Positions 1 to 15,200 of a stretch of DNA of 53,910 nucleotides are shown here, one piece after another. Both the position numbers and the translations under genes were made by a program. The notes under the pieces were generated by a model. The model saw only the letters and a program-made list of their open reading frames with translations, was not told where the DNA came from and searched no databases. The stretch is from Phascolarctobacterium_A sp902463975 (GTDB taxonomy: Bacteria > Bacillota > Negativicutes > Acidaminococcales > Acidaminococcaceae). Numbering within the stretch: position 1 is the stretch's first letter; each line of letters starts with the position of its first letter. Location of the stretch: NCBI RefSeq assembly GCF_902463975.1, contig NZ_CABQHJ010000018.1, positions 1 to 53,910 of the forward strand. Direction: 5' to 3'.

Positions 1-64
1 TAAATAATAAAAGCAGAAGCTTATCGGTTTAATCACTCATATGAGAAAAAAATATTTTAATTAA

Positions 65-93
65 TTGACGTTAAGCCAAGATGGCTTTATAAT
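65..93 (+). promoter_or_regulatory. Promoter of the giant adhesin operon
   Basis: TTGACG at 65-70 and TATAAT at 88-93 are separated by exactly 17 bases, a near-consensus sigma-70/SigA promoter. Transcription should start near position 100, which leaves a leader of about 190 bases before the start codon at 292. Confidence 0.8.
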
Positions 94-97
94 TAAA

Positions 98-128
98 GTA
101 TAAGGTTAAGTATACCCTTATGCTTAAC
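98..128 (+). promoter_or_regulatory. Start-site element and hairpin in the adhesin leader
   Basis: GTATAAGGTTAAGTATA at 98-114 lies just after the -10 box and covers the expected start site. An almost identical 17-mer follows the lexA promoter at 22479-22495. The last ten bases of the element also form the left arm of a hairpin: 105-114 pairs with 119-128 (ten pairs, one G-U) around a four-base loop. It could be an operator, a transcript-stabilising 5' hairpin, or both; the sequence alone does not decide. Confidence 0.45.
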
Positions 129-291
129 TATATGTTTTGTTCCATTAAATTAATAGAATATATCTTACTGCGAGCAGGTGGTCATAACCTTTAGTTAATT
201 GCTGTTTCGCAGAGGATGCTCTAAGATTAATTCAGAAAATTATTGCTTTTTTATGCATATCGGCTAGGCATTAATAAGGAGGGAAACTAAG

Positions 292-3200
292 ATGAAGGTC
301 AATCGTAAATTCTTGCGTAGCGCGGAAAGGCTTAGCTTGAGCGCTATTGCGAAAGATTCCGCTGCACAGAAAATTGTCAGCGCTGTTACGGCCATTGGCT
401 TTGTAATGCAGCCTGTAGCTGCACTGGCGAGCACTATCACTAGAACCGATGGTGGTCCAAATGTCAGCTTTAGTAATGGTGTTGCTGACGTATTTGCCGG
501 CAAAGTTGTCGGTGACGTTGCAATTAACCAGTTTAAAGAATTCAAGCTGGACGCTAATAATATTGCCAATATGTATTTTGGCAAGGATAAAGCAAATGAC
601 AGCGCTGCTAATCTGGTCAACTTTGTTGATTCACGCATTGATATCAACGGCACCGTCAATGCGATTCAGAACAAAAAGATTGGCGGTAACCTTTTCTTCT
701 TCAGCTCCGACGGTATGGCAGTTGGCAAAAGCGGTGTAATTAATGCCGGTGCGCTTTATGTTGCTACGCCGACGAGTACTAAATTTGATGAATATAAGAA
801 ACTTGATACCGAGGATCAGTTTAATACCATAATCAAGGATGAAGGCTTTGCCAAGATTCCCATCAACGCCAGCGGCACCATCAGCGTATTAGGCAAGGTT
901 AATGCAGTAAATGCTGTTAACATGCGCGCTGCCAAGATTGGCGTGGGCAAAAATGTAAGTGGTGAGACTTTCGATGGCGTAGCTGCAGACGCAACGGTAA
1001 CGGAACCGGGTGCGTCTATTCGTACTGGTGTTGTTGATTTTAAGAATATTGTCAACATTGGTAAAGTTAAATCTGGTTTGTCTGATACTGCACTTACTGC
1101 GGAAAAAACAGCCAGCGGTGATATCATTCTTGCAGCCTATAACAATTATAATGATAACTATAGTGTTAAGGATGACTTCAAAAACATTGCTGGGGAAAGC
1201 GTTAATGCAGAGGTTACCATTGCCCAAGACGCTGAGGTGAAGGCTGCAGGCAATGCTAAGCTGAGCGCTCAGGCGTTGAACAATGTTTTAGTTGAAAAAT
1301 CCGACCAATATAAAGCAGATTATACTCCCTCTACCGCAACAAATTCCCATCTTTATGGGCAGATTGTTACTACTAATGCCACAGTCAATGTTGATGGCAA
1401 GGTTGAAGCACAGCAGGTTGATATTACTGCCGATGCAAAGAACCGTTATATTAGCGCGGAAAGCAGTGTGCTGAACGCCAGCAACATTACTTCTAATATC
1501 GTGGGCGCACTCACAGCAAATCTTGATGCTTCCTATGCAGTTTTGAACAGCAAGGCTGAGGTCAATGTAGGTCAGGACGCTGTTATCAACGCCACCGGCA
1601 GTGATACTGTTGGCAGCGAGGGCAAGGTTGTAAAGCCAGCGCTGAATATCCAGGCGAACAGCAGCGTGGAAGCTGGCGCAGGTGCCAGCACTGCTTTACT
1701 GAAGGTTATGAACGTGGCAGGCACCAATATCATCCCGGCGGCTGCCGTAACCTACAGCCAAACACATAATGAGGCAGCAGTAAATATTGACGGCACCCTT
1801 ACATCCAATGATGGCACGTCCGTTACTGCCTTGGCCGACAGCAAGGTGAACAGCGAAGCCAAAGACACCACCATAGATATTTCTGATAACCCTAACACGC
1901 TCAATGTTGCGTTGAATATTACTACAGGTGACAATAAGAGCAGTGTTACTATCGGCAAGACTGCGAAGATGACTGATTTGCAAAAGGACGTCAACATTCA
2001 AGCGAAATCTGTAAACAGTGTGATTACCAAGGCAGAGGTAAGCACAGGTGAAAAGGCTGTTGTTGCTACCGCCATCAACGTAACCGATTATGATAGCAAG
2101 GCAAATGTCAACATCAACGGCAACGTAAGCAGCAAGGATGGAAGCCTGTCTGTTAATGCAGAAAATGTTTTGACGGATAATACTGTTATTGCCAATAACG
2201 CTATGGGTTCTTCGGCATTTATGAAGAAGCTTGTTACCAATATCAAAGGCAGCCAGACGGTAGATACAATTACCGGTGAAGGTGGAGTCTTGAACGGTAT
2301 TACAAACTGGCTGGCTAACGCCAAGTATACGCCGCAAAAGCTGAAGGATAAGCTTAATGCGCCTTCTACGCCGGATCAGCCTAAACCGTGGGATAAGCTG
2401 GCTGATTTCATGAGCACCGGCGTCAGTGTGGGCGTTGCGGTGGAAAGCAATACTGCTGATGTTAAAATTGGGCAAGGTGTTGCGCTCACTGCCAAAAATG
2501 ATCTTGATATTACTGCCAAAAGCGTTATTCAGGATACCCAGATGCAAATTACCGGCAAGAGCAATAACTATGACAAGGATACAAGCAACAAAGCACTTGT
2601 CAATGCGTCCGTGCTCTACAGCAAGCTGGATAATACTGCAACCGTAACTGTTGCCGGCGGCGAGGGAGCACAGAATCCTGCCGATGCTACCAACGTTACG
2701 CTTACCGGTGGCAAGGTAAATATTGCGGCCAACAGCAGCTTTGAATATAATCGTATCAACCGCATGGTGCAGGAGGTTAAGGATGCCTGTGCCAAGGTTA
2801 AGGCTGCCTATACAGGCGCTAACCATGATGAGATTAAGGCTAAAGCAGATGCTCTTGAAAAAGCAGCTGATGCTTTCTTTACATATGCCAAGGATAACTG
2901 CTTCTCTTCCAACGGAGAAGAGAAGGTAGATTTCATGGACCTGTTTGGCGGACAAAAGTATAAAGAGTTCACTGCTGCCTGCAGCGCTTTGACCAGTGCA
3001 CTGGGCAGTGAAGCGACGGATATCGCTGTAGGCCCGATTAACGTAGTGAGCGCAGCTGCAGCCTTTGCTAATCCCAACAGCTATCTTAATTTCTCGGCAG
3101 GTAGTGCTAACGGCGGCAAGAGCGGCCCTGGAGAAAATGAAAAGCCTGCTACAATTGCACTGGCAGGCAGTGCAGTAGCTACCGACCTGGGCAACAATGC

Positions 3201-6200
3201 GCGCGTACTAATCGGCAAGAATGCCAACATTACTGCAACTAATAACGAGCTGACAATGAAGGCTAAGTCGAAGCAGTTTGATGTATCGCTGGCAGGTAAG
3301 CTCGGCCTTAATGGCGGTGGCGAAAGTGCAGTTGGCGGAACCTTTGCCATTGGCCTTGCGGATGCCAACAGCCTTGTTGCGGTTGCACAGGGAGCGAAGC
3401 TGACTGCAGGCTCTATAGATATAGGCACAGAAAATAAAATTGACCATATTCAGCTGTCGCTTGCTGCAGGTAAAGGCGCGGATAAGGGCGTCAGCGGCAT
3501 GGTGGGATACCTTGAGGGTGCGAGCAACAGCCTTGTTTCCGTAGATGACGAAGCTGTTATTAACGCAGGCACAGGCGCAGTCAACCTCAATGCTAAAAAT
3601 GATACTAATGTTTATAGCGCAGCCGGTGCTGTTGCTATGGGCGAAACTGCAGGTATTGGCGTTGCGGCAACGATTACCAATTTTGACCGCTATACCTATG
3701 CAGCGATTGGTGATAATGGCTATGCAGCTCCTCCGCAGGCAACGACTGAGCAGGGAGAAAGCGGCAGCGATAGCGTTGATACAAGTGCTACCCTTGGCGA
3801 GGACGCGAACGCGGACCGCAGCAAGGAAGCGCAAAAGCTGGCGAATACTGCTGCCGAAAAACGTGCAACTCTGCAGCAGCTGGTACAGAATGCCTCCGGT
3901 CTGCGTCAAGATACGGATAATACCGAGCAGGCAGACTTCTTCGGCTCCAAGACGGCAACTGGCACTAAAAAAGGCTCTATCAGTGCAGGCTCGTTTAAGG
4001 TTAATGCTGAAACCGGCGGCAAAATTATCAACGTAGCTGTTGCCGGCGGTGCATCTACTGGCGATGACAGTGGTGAAGCTGGTATTTTTGACAAGCTGGG
4101 CACTTTTGTAGGCAACAAGACTAATGCACTCAGTAATAAACTTTTGGCACTTGACCATAAGGTAGCAGGCAAAATTAACGGCCTGATGGACCGTCAGACC
4201 GAAGCGCAAAAGGTACTGCCTACTGACCAGAAGCCTACCGCTACTCCGGCCGGACAGCAGTCCTCTGTAACTATTGCCGGTGCAGGCAGCGCAGCAATTA
4301 ATCTGCTGGATGGCGATACCGGTGCGCTTGTGGACAATGTTAAAATCAACATTGCCAAGGATACTACTGAGAATAAGAATATCACTGTAACTGCCAAAGA
4401 CACTGCTATGATGGTGGCTGCCGGTGGTGCTGCAGGCATCTCCTGGAAGAATTTGACTAAGGACAATAACGCGAACAGCAATAATGCGGCCTTTGGCGGT
4501 ACAGTTGCTGTAAATGATATTGATTCGCAGACCTTGGCGGTAATTAGCAACAGTGAAATTGAAAACGCTGCTGCGATTATTAACAATGCGCAAAAATCCG
4601 GCTCGCTGGCAGCTGCAGGCCTGGGCCTGGCGCTGGCGAAGAATTCTGCCGGTGGCAACGGCGGTACGAATATTGCTGCTACCGTCAATGCGTCGGTAAA
4701 TATTGCGGATAATACTGCTTATGCACTGCTGCAGAATAATAAGGTGAACACCGATACTGTTAGCGGTGAAGACAAGCGTGCAACCTCTATTACCAATGCA
4801 GCTTTTGATAACGATATTCAGATAACCGGCGGCGTGAACACCAGCATTTCTGTTGGTGGCAATAACGCTTTTGTCGGCGGTGCGACTGTGGCCTACGGTT
4901 CGCTGAAGAATGATGTGCAGGCGGCAATTCTTGGTGGCACCTATGACAAGATTACTACTGCTGATGTCAAAGCGACTACCAACATGACGCAGGTTGGCGT
5001 AGCTGCCAACGTGAGTGTAGCAGGCGGTGCTCAGACCTCCTATTCTTTCTCCGGCAATTCCGCGTACAATAAATTGGATAACTATGCCAACGCAACGGTT
5101 GAGGGCGTGACACTAACCGGCGAAAGCCTGAATGTTGCAGCCTATGATACAGCGGAATCTGCCAACGAACAGGCTGCATATCTCAAGAAACGCGGCCTTG
5201 ATGCTGACGGCTCTGCATACTTGGAGCAGGTGAAGCAGGCAGCAGATGAAAGCGGCGACAAGGATCAGCCTACTAATGTTAATACTACCCGTCGTGGCAA
5301 TGTGATTGTTACAGGCGCGGTCAGCGTAGGCGTTACCACCGGTAACGACGGCGGCAGCGCAGCTGCATCTGTAACTGTCAGCGATATTGACAACGATTAT
5401 AATGCTAAGATTAAGGATAGCAATATTACGACTACCGGCAAAGGCAGCGGTGACAAATTGGTCGGCACGAACGTTAATGCGGCAAGCCATACTGTACTGG
5501 CAGGCTTTGCGGCCGGTGTTGCCGGAACTGCAGGCAGCTTCGGTGTAGGCGGCAGTGCTAACTGGCAGTCGCTGAACAACGATATTACGGCAGCTGTTGA
5601 AAACAGTAAGCTTATTACGCCCAAAACTGATGTAAAGGCTGAAAGCGGCGCTTTGGCAGTAAATGTTGCAGGACAGATTGGCGTTACTGCCGGTTCCAAA
5701 TCTAAGCTGGGCGCAGGATTGGCAGTTGCCTACAATTCCTTGAACAATAATACCGGCGCGTATGTCAAGGGCAGCGAAATCAGCGGCGCGAATAGTGCAA
5801 GCAGCGCTCTTACTGTAGATGCAGCCAACAAGGGCAATGTTTACAGCGTCGGTGCAGCAGTTACCGCAGGTACGGCCAACGCTTTGAACGGCGTGGTTGT
5901 TGTTAACCGCGGTCGTAATGATGTAGAAGCTGTTATTGACAAATATGACGGCGAAAATGCGAAAACTGATGGTGGACGTACGAAGCTCAATAATATGAGT
6001 AAGGTGGCAGTGAAGTCCTCGGATGACAGCAACCAGCTGGCAGTAGTGGGTGCGGTAAGCGTCAGCGCAGGCAGCAATGCCAAATTTGCGGCTGGCGGCA
6101 GCGTAGCCTACAACGAAATCGGCAATATCACCGGCAGCGCTGGCGAGAAAAAGCAAATCAACAAGGCTGCTATCAATAATGCTGATATTACCACTACTGA

Positions 6201-9200
6201 CGATGGCAAGATTAGCGTCAATGCCATTGACAGGGCAACGCTGACGACTATTTCCGTAGGTACCTCCATTACTACAGGTAATGTGGCCTTCAGTGGCGCA
6301 GGCTCTGCTGCTATGATCAAGAAGGAGACCGATACAGAGCTTGTTAATACCAATATCAATAAGGATAAGAATAATGCAGCGACTGTACAGGCTGCTGCTG
6401 ACAGCAAGGGCAAGATTACAACCGTTGCCGTTGTTGCTGCAGGTGCCAAGGACGCAGCTATCGGCGCAGGCATTGCAGTTAATCAGCTTGATGCTGATAC
6501 CAATACTACTGTTACCAAGGGCGAATACAAGGTTAAGGGCTTCACAGCCGAAGCTGAATCTGACAGCAGCATTCTTTCTGTCGGCGTAGCTGGCGGTGTT
6601 GCCAAAACTGCAGGTATTGCCGGTAACATCGGCGTTAACCTGCTGGCGAACGATACCAGGGCTGCGATTGACGGTGCGAAGATTAATGCAGACGGCACGC
6701 TGGCCGTAATTGCCAAGAGCAAGGATACCCTGCAGAATTTTGCAGGTGCCTTTGGTGTGGCGGCAGGCGGTCAGGCCGGCGTTGGCATGGGCGTAGCCTA
6801 CAATGAAATCAGCGGTACTACTGAAAGCGTAGTTAATAATGCAGAGCTGACGGCAGCAGGCAATGATGCAGGCGTGGCTGTCAACGAACGCAATAAGGAT
6901 AATGATAATGTAGTCAGCGATAAAAAGCGCACCGGCGTTATCATCGCGGCTGATGCGGAGCACAACCTGACGAATGTAGCAGTCAGCGCTGGTGTGGCAG
7001 TAAGTGCTGACGTTGGCGTGGGTGTCGCAGGTACGGTTACTGTTAATCGCATTTTGGGCGCAACAAATGCCACGGCAACGGATAGCAGCATTAATGCAGC
7101 ATTGACCGACCGCAGCAAGGCAGACGTTTATGTAGCAGCAAACGATGCTACCAAGAGCGAAAGCCATGTAGGCTCGCTGGGTGTAGGCGGTGGCGCTGAC
7201 GGTGGTGCAGGCTTCGGTCTGGCATCTGATACAGGTGTTGTCAGCAGAAATGTTACGGCGATGATTGACGGTGGCAACGCGAAGAAGTCCGTTAACGGAA
7301 AAAACGTTAATGTCGCTGCTTTGAATAAGGCGAAAATGTCCACCAACTCCTATGGTATTGCTGCAGCCGGCGGCGCTTATGGCGCCGGAGCCGGCGCAGG
7401 CACCGTTTCGGTTGCTAAGCTGAACGCAGAAACTACTGCTGCAGTAAAGAATATCCAGGGTACGAATAATGGTTTGGCAATTACTGCTGACCACGTTAAC
7501 GATATTACGTTGCGCAGCGCTGCTGCCGCAGCTTCCGGCGCGCTTGTGAGCGCTGCCGGTGGCGCAGGCATTGGCGTAGTGGACGATGACAGCAAGACTG
7601 TTGCTGAGCTGAGCGGCAGCAATGTAACGGCTGAAACAGGTGATATTACTGTCAACGCTGCCAACAAGACTGACGTGACAACGGCAGTATTTGGCGTAGC
7701 TGCCAGCATGGTTGCAGGTGGTCTGAACGTAGCTGTAAATAATCTGGATAACACTGTTTCCACGCTGGTGAAGGATAACAGCAACCTGCAAGCACAGGGC
7801 ACCTTCGCAGCGAAGGCAGATAACAGTGTAAAAACAAGCTTTGTTAACGGTGCAGATGCTGTTGGCGCTGCAGGTGTTGCCATTGGCGTAGGCGTGAACA
7901 CGATTGACACAGGCGTGATCACCGAAATTAGCGGCAGCAAGATTACTGCCGGTGCTATCGATGTGGCCGCAACCGAAAAGCTGGACGTTAAGCAGGTAGT
8001 AGAAAACGCTGCTCTCGGCGGCCATGGCTACAGTGCAAACGTCAGCGTAACCACGATTGGCGCAGCAGCTGCAGACCAGTATGGCGATACTGAAACTACG
8101 AATAGTGATAAAAAGGCAACCTTTAATACAAACGATATTCTCAATAAAGCAAATGCTGCAATTGCAGGGCAGGGAACTGTCGGCACTGTTACTAATAAAG
8201 ACGGCAAGAGCAGTTCTAACGCTGCAGGCATGACCTTTGATAAATATACCGGCAGCAATGGACAAAAACTGAATGCTGCACCTGGCACTACTGCCAGCAA
8301 GGGCAGCGGCACGGCTGAAGGCGTGCAGGCGAAGGTAAGCACTTCTACGCTGCAGGCAACAGGCGATACGAAGGTCAATGCTAAGCGTACTGTTGATGCC
8401 AAGCTGACATCGGCGCAGGTGGCAGCAGGTATCGCAGGCAACGGCATTGCCGCTTCTGTGGCAGTGCTGGATGTAGAACGCAAGACCGGCGTAACCATCA
8501 ACAATAACAGCAAGCTTAGCGGCAAGAATGTAACGCTTGGCAGTGCGCAGGACGGCACATCCAATATTGATGCTTATCAGGTAGCAGCAGGCGCTGCTTT
8601 CGCAGGAAGTGCTGCCTACGCGCAGAACAGTCTGCATGGCGCTAATGCTATTACTATCGATAGCAGTACGCTTCAGGCTACAGGCGATAACAGCTCCAAA
8701 GGTACACTGACAGTTAAGGCAGAGGATACCAGCAGTGCAGCAGTACGCACTATCGGTGCAACTGCAGGCGCTATGGCTGGCGGTGTGCTGGTAACTAATG
8801 CTACGAATAATAGCGATAATACTGTAACTATCGGCGGCAGCAAGCTTATTGCCGGTAAAGATGTATATGAAAAAACCTACGTGCCTTCTAAAGACGGTAA
8901 ACCAGGTTATTACAAGACGGATTACGATAAGGTGATTGGCTACAACAATATTGGCAAGGTTGACGTTGCTTCTGTCAAAGCCAACAGCATTACTGCAGAA
9001 ACCTACGGTGGCATGGTTGGCATTGCTGCAGCGCAGGGCATTGTTGCACTCGCTACGGATGCAGGCAGCAGCAAGGTTAATGTAACCGGTGCTTCCGGCT
9101 TCTTGGGCAACAGCGTAAGCATGAACGCAACCAATAAGCCTGCAGTACGCGCAGAGGCACAGGCTTATTCTGGCGGCCTGCTGGCGGTAGCAGGCGTGGC

Positions 9201-12200
9201 AGTATCCAAGGCTAAGGCCAGCGGTACGGTAGAAGCAACGGTTGCGGACGGCAGCAGCTTTGCAGCCGATAACGTAGAGATTACGGCAAACGTAACCACC
9301 CAGACTGCCAAGGACAAGAACAATAACGAATATGCTGTAGATAATGTAAGCGCCAAAACAATCGGCGCTACTGCCTCCGGACAATACGCTGCAGGCTTCA
9401 ACACTGCTTATGCAGAAAATACTATGACTGTCAGCGTTGATGTGGGCAAGGAGCAGTATAATGTCAATGCTCTGAAGCTTAAGGCTGATAATGCTTCGGT
9501 TATTGCGGCAGATACCCTGGGCGTAACAGTGGGCGGTTATATTGCCAGCGGCAGCAACTGGTCTGATACCAAGACGAACCTGACGACCAGCGTGAAGGCT
9601 GCAGGTGTTAAGGGGAATGATAACAGCCTGGGCGCTGTAAACATCAGCAGCTCCGGCTACAGTGCAGTAAACAATGATGCCAATGGCTATGGCGGCGGTA
9701 TCGTAGGCTTCAACCCTGTTGCCGCAAGGTCGCAGAATCAGATTACTACCACTACTACTGCTGACGTGAGCGGCAAGTGGCAGAATGTCGGCTCCCTGAG
9801 CGTTGCTGCCAACAATGCGGATAAGCTGGATATTCTGGCGGACTCCCTGACGGCGGCCGTTGTCGGTGCCAGCGGCACAGAAATTAAAAACAATGTTACG
9901 CATAATGCCAACATCAACGTAACAGGCGATATTACAACCAGCGGCAAGCAGTCCTACATTGCCAACAACACGCTGAACCATGACGTTGACCTGAAGGGCA
10001 GCGGTTATGGCGGTGGCAGTATCAACGTCAATGATATGGACAACGTGCTGAAATATACTGCAGGCGTGAATATCGACAATGCAAACTTGAGCGGTACCGG
10101 CAGCGCAGGCTCTATTGAGGCGCTTGCTTATACCGACGGCAAGATGAATTACAGTAATACGCTTAAATCTGCTGGCGTTGTTCCTGTTACTATCGCAGCA
10201 AGCAAGAATGTTATCACCTATAACAACAGCATCAATGTTACTGGCAGTAATCTGTCGACGGCGAAGGCTGATCAGGATATCACCCTCGCAGCAACGGATG
10301 AAACAACGGCAACCTTTGATACTACTGCTGATACCCAGGGCGGTGCTGTGGGTGCAGCTTCTGCCAAAACAGATAACACTCTGAACCGCAGCAACAAGAT
10401 TACCGTTACTAATGGTAAGATTCTCAGCACCAATGACGTAAATATTTACGCAGGTGCAAACCTGGACGGCATCACCTCCTCGTTGACCTATAACGTGCTG
10501 GCGGATGCATATAACAAGACGGCAGTTCCTCTGGCTACTGCTCCGAAAGCCAAGAACACGATGACGCAGGAAAATCAGGTAAGCATCAACGGCGATATCG
10601 ACAGTGTACGCCACGTCAACTTTAAGGCTGGCAAGGGCATGACCACTGTATCGACTTCTGCCCGCGAATATAACATCTATAAGGGTACCAGCGGCAGCGG
10701 TTCCGTTACCTCCACCGCTTTGGGCGAGGTAACTCCGGGCGAAACGGTTGCCAACTATGTGGATATTGCCAGCGGTAAAAAGGTACGCGCAGGCATCCAT
10801 AATAATCTGGAGCTTACCATCAGCGGCAGCACTAAGGTTATACAGCCGCAATATAAGGATGGTAAGGTTGTTAAAGAAGGCAGCATAGACTTCAGCGGCA
10901 TCAAGGTTACCACCGGTGCAGGTCAGGATTGGTTCAATAAAGAGCAGAATGTTGCTGCAGGTGTGGTTGAGCTGCAAAATGGTCTTTATGCCCGTCTGCA
11001 GGAAATTAATGATCTTCTGGGCCAATATGCTTCCACTTCTGACGAATACAGCATTTTGAACAATGAAAGAAACCGCATCATCACCCAGATGGAAGAAAAT
11101 GGCTTTGTCAAGACCAGCGTAGAGGGTGGCAAAACCTACAAGAGCATTTTCGATAAAATTTCTTTGCCGGCAGTTGATGTCAAGGATATCGTTGTTTCCG
11201 GCGGCAACATCAACATCGAGGCTGACAAGCTGCAGGGCAGCGGCAGCCTGACGGCGCAGGGTGCTAAGAACCTGACGATTAATAACAGCAGTGACCTGTA
11301 CCTGAAGATTAATGACCTGGCTATCAAGGATAAGGGCGGCGTAATCCGCTACAACGATGCTGAGGTGAGCAAGGTTGACGGCTTCACGGGTACAATGAAT
11401 ACTGCTGCAGGTACTGACGCTGATCCGAAGATTACTGTCAAGAGTACTGGCACATCTACCAACGGTTTGACTAAGGCTGATATCGGTATCTTTGGTACTG
11501 TGCAGAACAGCACCGGTGACGTTTTAATCCAAAACAGCAATTACAATATCAACGTAGACGGCAATGCCAATATCAGCGCGCGCAACATTGAGCTGAAGGC
11601 TGACAAGGGTTCGGTAACGCAGAACAGCAAGGGCCTGCTGCTTATCGGCGGCGACCCGGTAACCAAGTACCAGTTCAGCGATGCTATTGCTAAAAAGATT
11701 CAAAGCTATGTTTCCAATCAGGCTGTTAATGGCAAGACTAAGATTGACTGGCTGAGCAATATCGGCAGCTATCAGGCGTATAAGGACGCTCTGATTGCGC
11801 ATAAGGACGAGCTTAGACTTACTGATGCAGAGGTTAATGAGATCAGGAATTACAGCGTCAATAAATCCAGCGGTATCGTTGCAGGCAACAACGTTTATAT
11901 CAGCGGCCTGAATGTTAACCTGGACGGCCTGGTACAGAGTGGCTACAAGGAATTCAAGGTTACACTTGATAATGCAGCCAACAACAAAATCAGCAATCTG
12001 GATAGGGACTATGCTCGTAACCAGACTGCACTTACCGATCAATATGTTATGTCCAACGATAAGTATTGCGTAAGCACCAATGCTGGCGCAGTTTATAACT
12101 CAAAAACCGGCGCTTATGACTATACTGTGAAGGTTTACTACAACCCTGCAACTAAGGAGCTGCTGACGGAAGCAATTGAGCCTAACGGCGGTAAGATTTA

Positions 12201-15200
12201 TATTACCGGTGCTCTGTCGAGCACTGGCAGCGGCAAGCTGCTGGCGATGGACGGTACTGCCAACATTGCGATTGATACCCAAAAGGCAGATCGCAATTTG
12301 CGGGTGAACAAAATCACCAATAAGGATATTACCGGCCTCATCAGCATTAAGGATACGCAGAAGAATACCTTGACTGAGTACACCACTGATGGGCAGAAGA
12401 TGTCCGTTAAAACAACCAAGCTTAAAAATGGTAACGTGGCTTCTAGCAGCACAACACAGGTTAATGGCGCTACTACCACTTATAAACCGGCTGACGGCAT
12501 GACGATTAACTGGACAGGTGGCACCTCCGGTGATAAGAAGATTATCAAGTGGCAGTATGAGAAGGACTTCGTTTTCTGGGGCCTGATCAAATATGGCACT
12601 ACTAAGGACTTTGTCGAGAACGAGGAAGTTAAGAACGGTAAGACAGAGGTTTCTTCCTCCAGTATTACTGGCGCCGATCCGTTGGGACAGGGTACTGTTA
12701 TTAAGGTAAACAATAACGCCAAGGAATATGGTGTAACGACTAAGGATTATCATGATCCTAATCAAATTTCTTATACTCCTGTTGTCGAGAACAAGAAATT
12801 TTCCGGTACAGCAGGTAAAATCTTCGGCTATGGCAATTGCACCTACACCTGGACTGAAACCCAGATGCATTCCACCAGCAGTACCTATACGATTAAGGGC
12901 GATAAGCCGATTAATGTTGGCTTTATGACCGGCGGCAGCGGTGACATCAGCGTTATCAGCGCCAAGGATATGTATCTTGCAGGCAATATCAGCAATGCGA
13001 CTAAGGCTGACGGCAGTGCAATCGGCAAGGTTACCTTAAACAGCATTGGTGGCGCTATCAGCTCTGTTGGCAGTGCACGCGTTGACGCGGACGACCTGAC
13101 TGCCAAAGCTGCCAAAGGCATCAGCATTAATCACAGTGCGTTGGGCAACATGGCGAAGCTGAATATTGAAGCAACGACTGGTGACGTAAGCATTAATTCC
13201 GACCGCGGCAAGCTGCAATTTGTCGGCGGCAATAAGGGCGCGTTGAGCGGCAACCTGGTAATTAACGCAGCAGGAGACATTACTACGGCTGATGGCACTG
13301 TTTTGAACGGCAACCGCATTGATTTCACCAGCCTTGGAGCGATCAACGCAGCGATTGCTCCCGGTCAGACGCTGACCAGCAGTGATACCATGTCTGCAAG
13401 CGTAAATGCCAACGCTTATGGCGATATTACGCTGACCAACAGCAACGGCGATATGCGTATCGGTCATATTGCCAGCCAGAATGGTAATGTAAGCCTTACA
13501 ACCAGCGGCAGCTTTATCGACGCAGTAGGCGACAGCACCTTGTCCGACAGCGAAAGCAAGCTGCAAAAATGGCAGGAGCTGGGACTGATTAACAGTAATG
13601 ATAAGGATGAAGAAAGCGCAGCATCTGCAGCGGTAGCCAAGAGCGAACGCGTACAGGCACTGGAAAAACAGGCACAACGTTTGGATGCAGCTAAGGTTGA
13701 CAATTATAAAGCAGCAGCTAAAGATTATAATGATAAGTTTGCCGGCAGCAAAACTCTCCAGCAAGCGAAGAAGGCTTACATTGATGCTAGTGCGGAAGCA
13801 GCGAAGCTTACAGATAAGGATGCACAGAAACAAGCACTTACTAATGCTCGCGATGCTTATATGCAGGCCTTAAGAAAAGACAGTGTATTTGCTGACAAAG
13901 GCTATAGCGATGCTGAGCTGCAGTGGATTATCAACTACGCAGAGGTTGATAACAGCACTGCCTACGGCTGGAGCAAAAATGAGCTGCTGTATGCTATTCA
14001 GGACAGCGTGCTGAATGCAGCCCCCGGCCAGGTACTTACAGTAGATAAGGCCAACGTTCAGGGCAAGAACATCAGCCTGAGCGCAGGCAAGAACATCGGT
14101 ATCGACGGCGAAGCAACTAACATTGCCTACAGCGAGATGGGCAAGCTGGATAATCTTAAGCTTTTGGCACAGGCTAAGGCCGGTGACCTTACCTGGAATG
14201 ATGCCGACAACAGAATTGAAGTTCGTCAGCAGCGTCAGATTACGGTACAGCTGGCAGATGGCGGCAAGCTGAATCTTAAGGCCAACACCAGCGGTGCTGA
14301 CAATACCGGTAATGTTTATCTGGCTGGCGTTAAGAATACGACGCTGGATATTTCCGGTACGATTAACACGACGCAGGATGTTAAGCTGCTCAGTGATAAG
14401 GGCGTTAGCATGAACAACGGCAGCATTGTTGCCAAAAACCTTATTATCCAGGGCGGCAATGGTGATGTAGGCAGCAAGGATGCCTTCATCAAGACTAATA
14501 TCAGCGGTAATCTGGAAGCTAATACCGATACCGGCTACGGTGTATATCTGCATCAGACGGCTGTAGGCAACAAACCGGCGCAGGTGCTGACGATTCAGGA
14601 TGCTGCAACAGGTACGCTGGTGCTCAAGGCAGATAACGGTATGCAGATGACTACGGAAGCAGGCAAGAATATCGGTTATCTGAACGCCAACAGCATTAAC
14701 CTGCAGGCAGCCAACGGCGATATTGGTAAAGCTGATGACGGTATCCGCATTCTGGAAAACGGCGCTGTGATTAACGCTAAGGCAGAAAACGGTTCTGTTT
14801 ACCTGCAGGGCGCAGGCACGAAGGATGCAGGCCTGGTAGTTGACAGTATTACTGCTAAAGGAAATGCTAAGCTCAACCTGGATGGTGATGTAAACTTCGG
14901 TAACGACACAGGTAACGGCAGCATTAGCGCAGGCGTAGATGTAACTGTTAACGGTAACAATGTTAACCTGAACGCAGGTACTGTTACTGCAGGCGGCGCA
15001 AGCAATATCACTGCAGGTAAAGATGTGAACGTAACAACCGGCAGCATTACATCTAGCGGAGCAGGCAACATCACCGCAGGCGGAGACGTTAACCTGAACG
15101 CAGGCACTGTTACCGCAGGCGGGGCAAGCAATATCACTGCAAATAATGATGTAAATGTGACAACCGGCAGCATTACTGCAGGCGGCGCAGGCAATATCAC

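Noticed and set aside
5113..11025. Open frame of 1970 codons antisense to the adhesin gene
   Set aside because: Its residues mirror the forward low-complexity composition (high Cys, Ile, Asn, Ala), it has no ribosome site, and the sense gene has signal peptide, TPS domain and in-frame repeats. It is a by-product of biased codon use in the sense strand.
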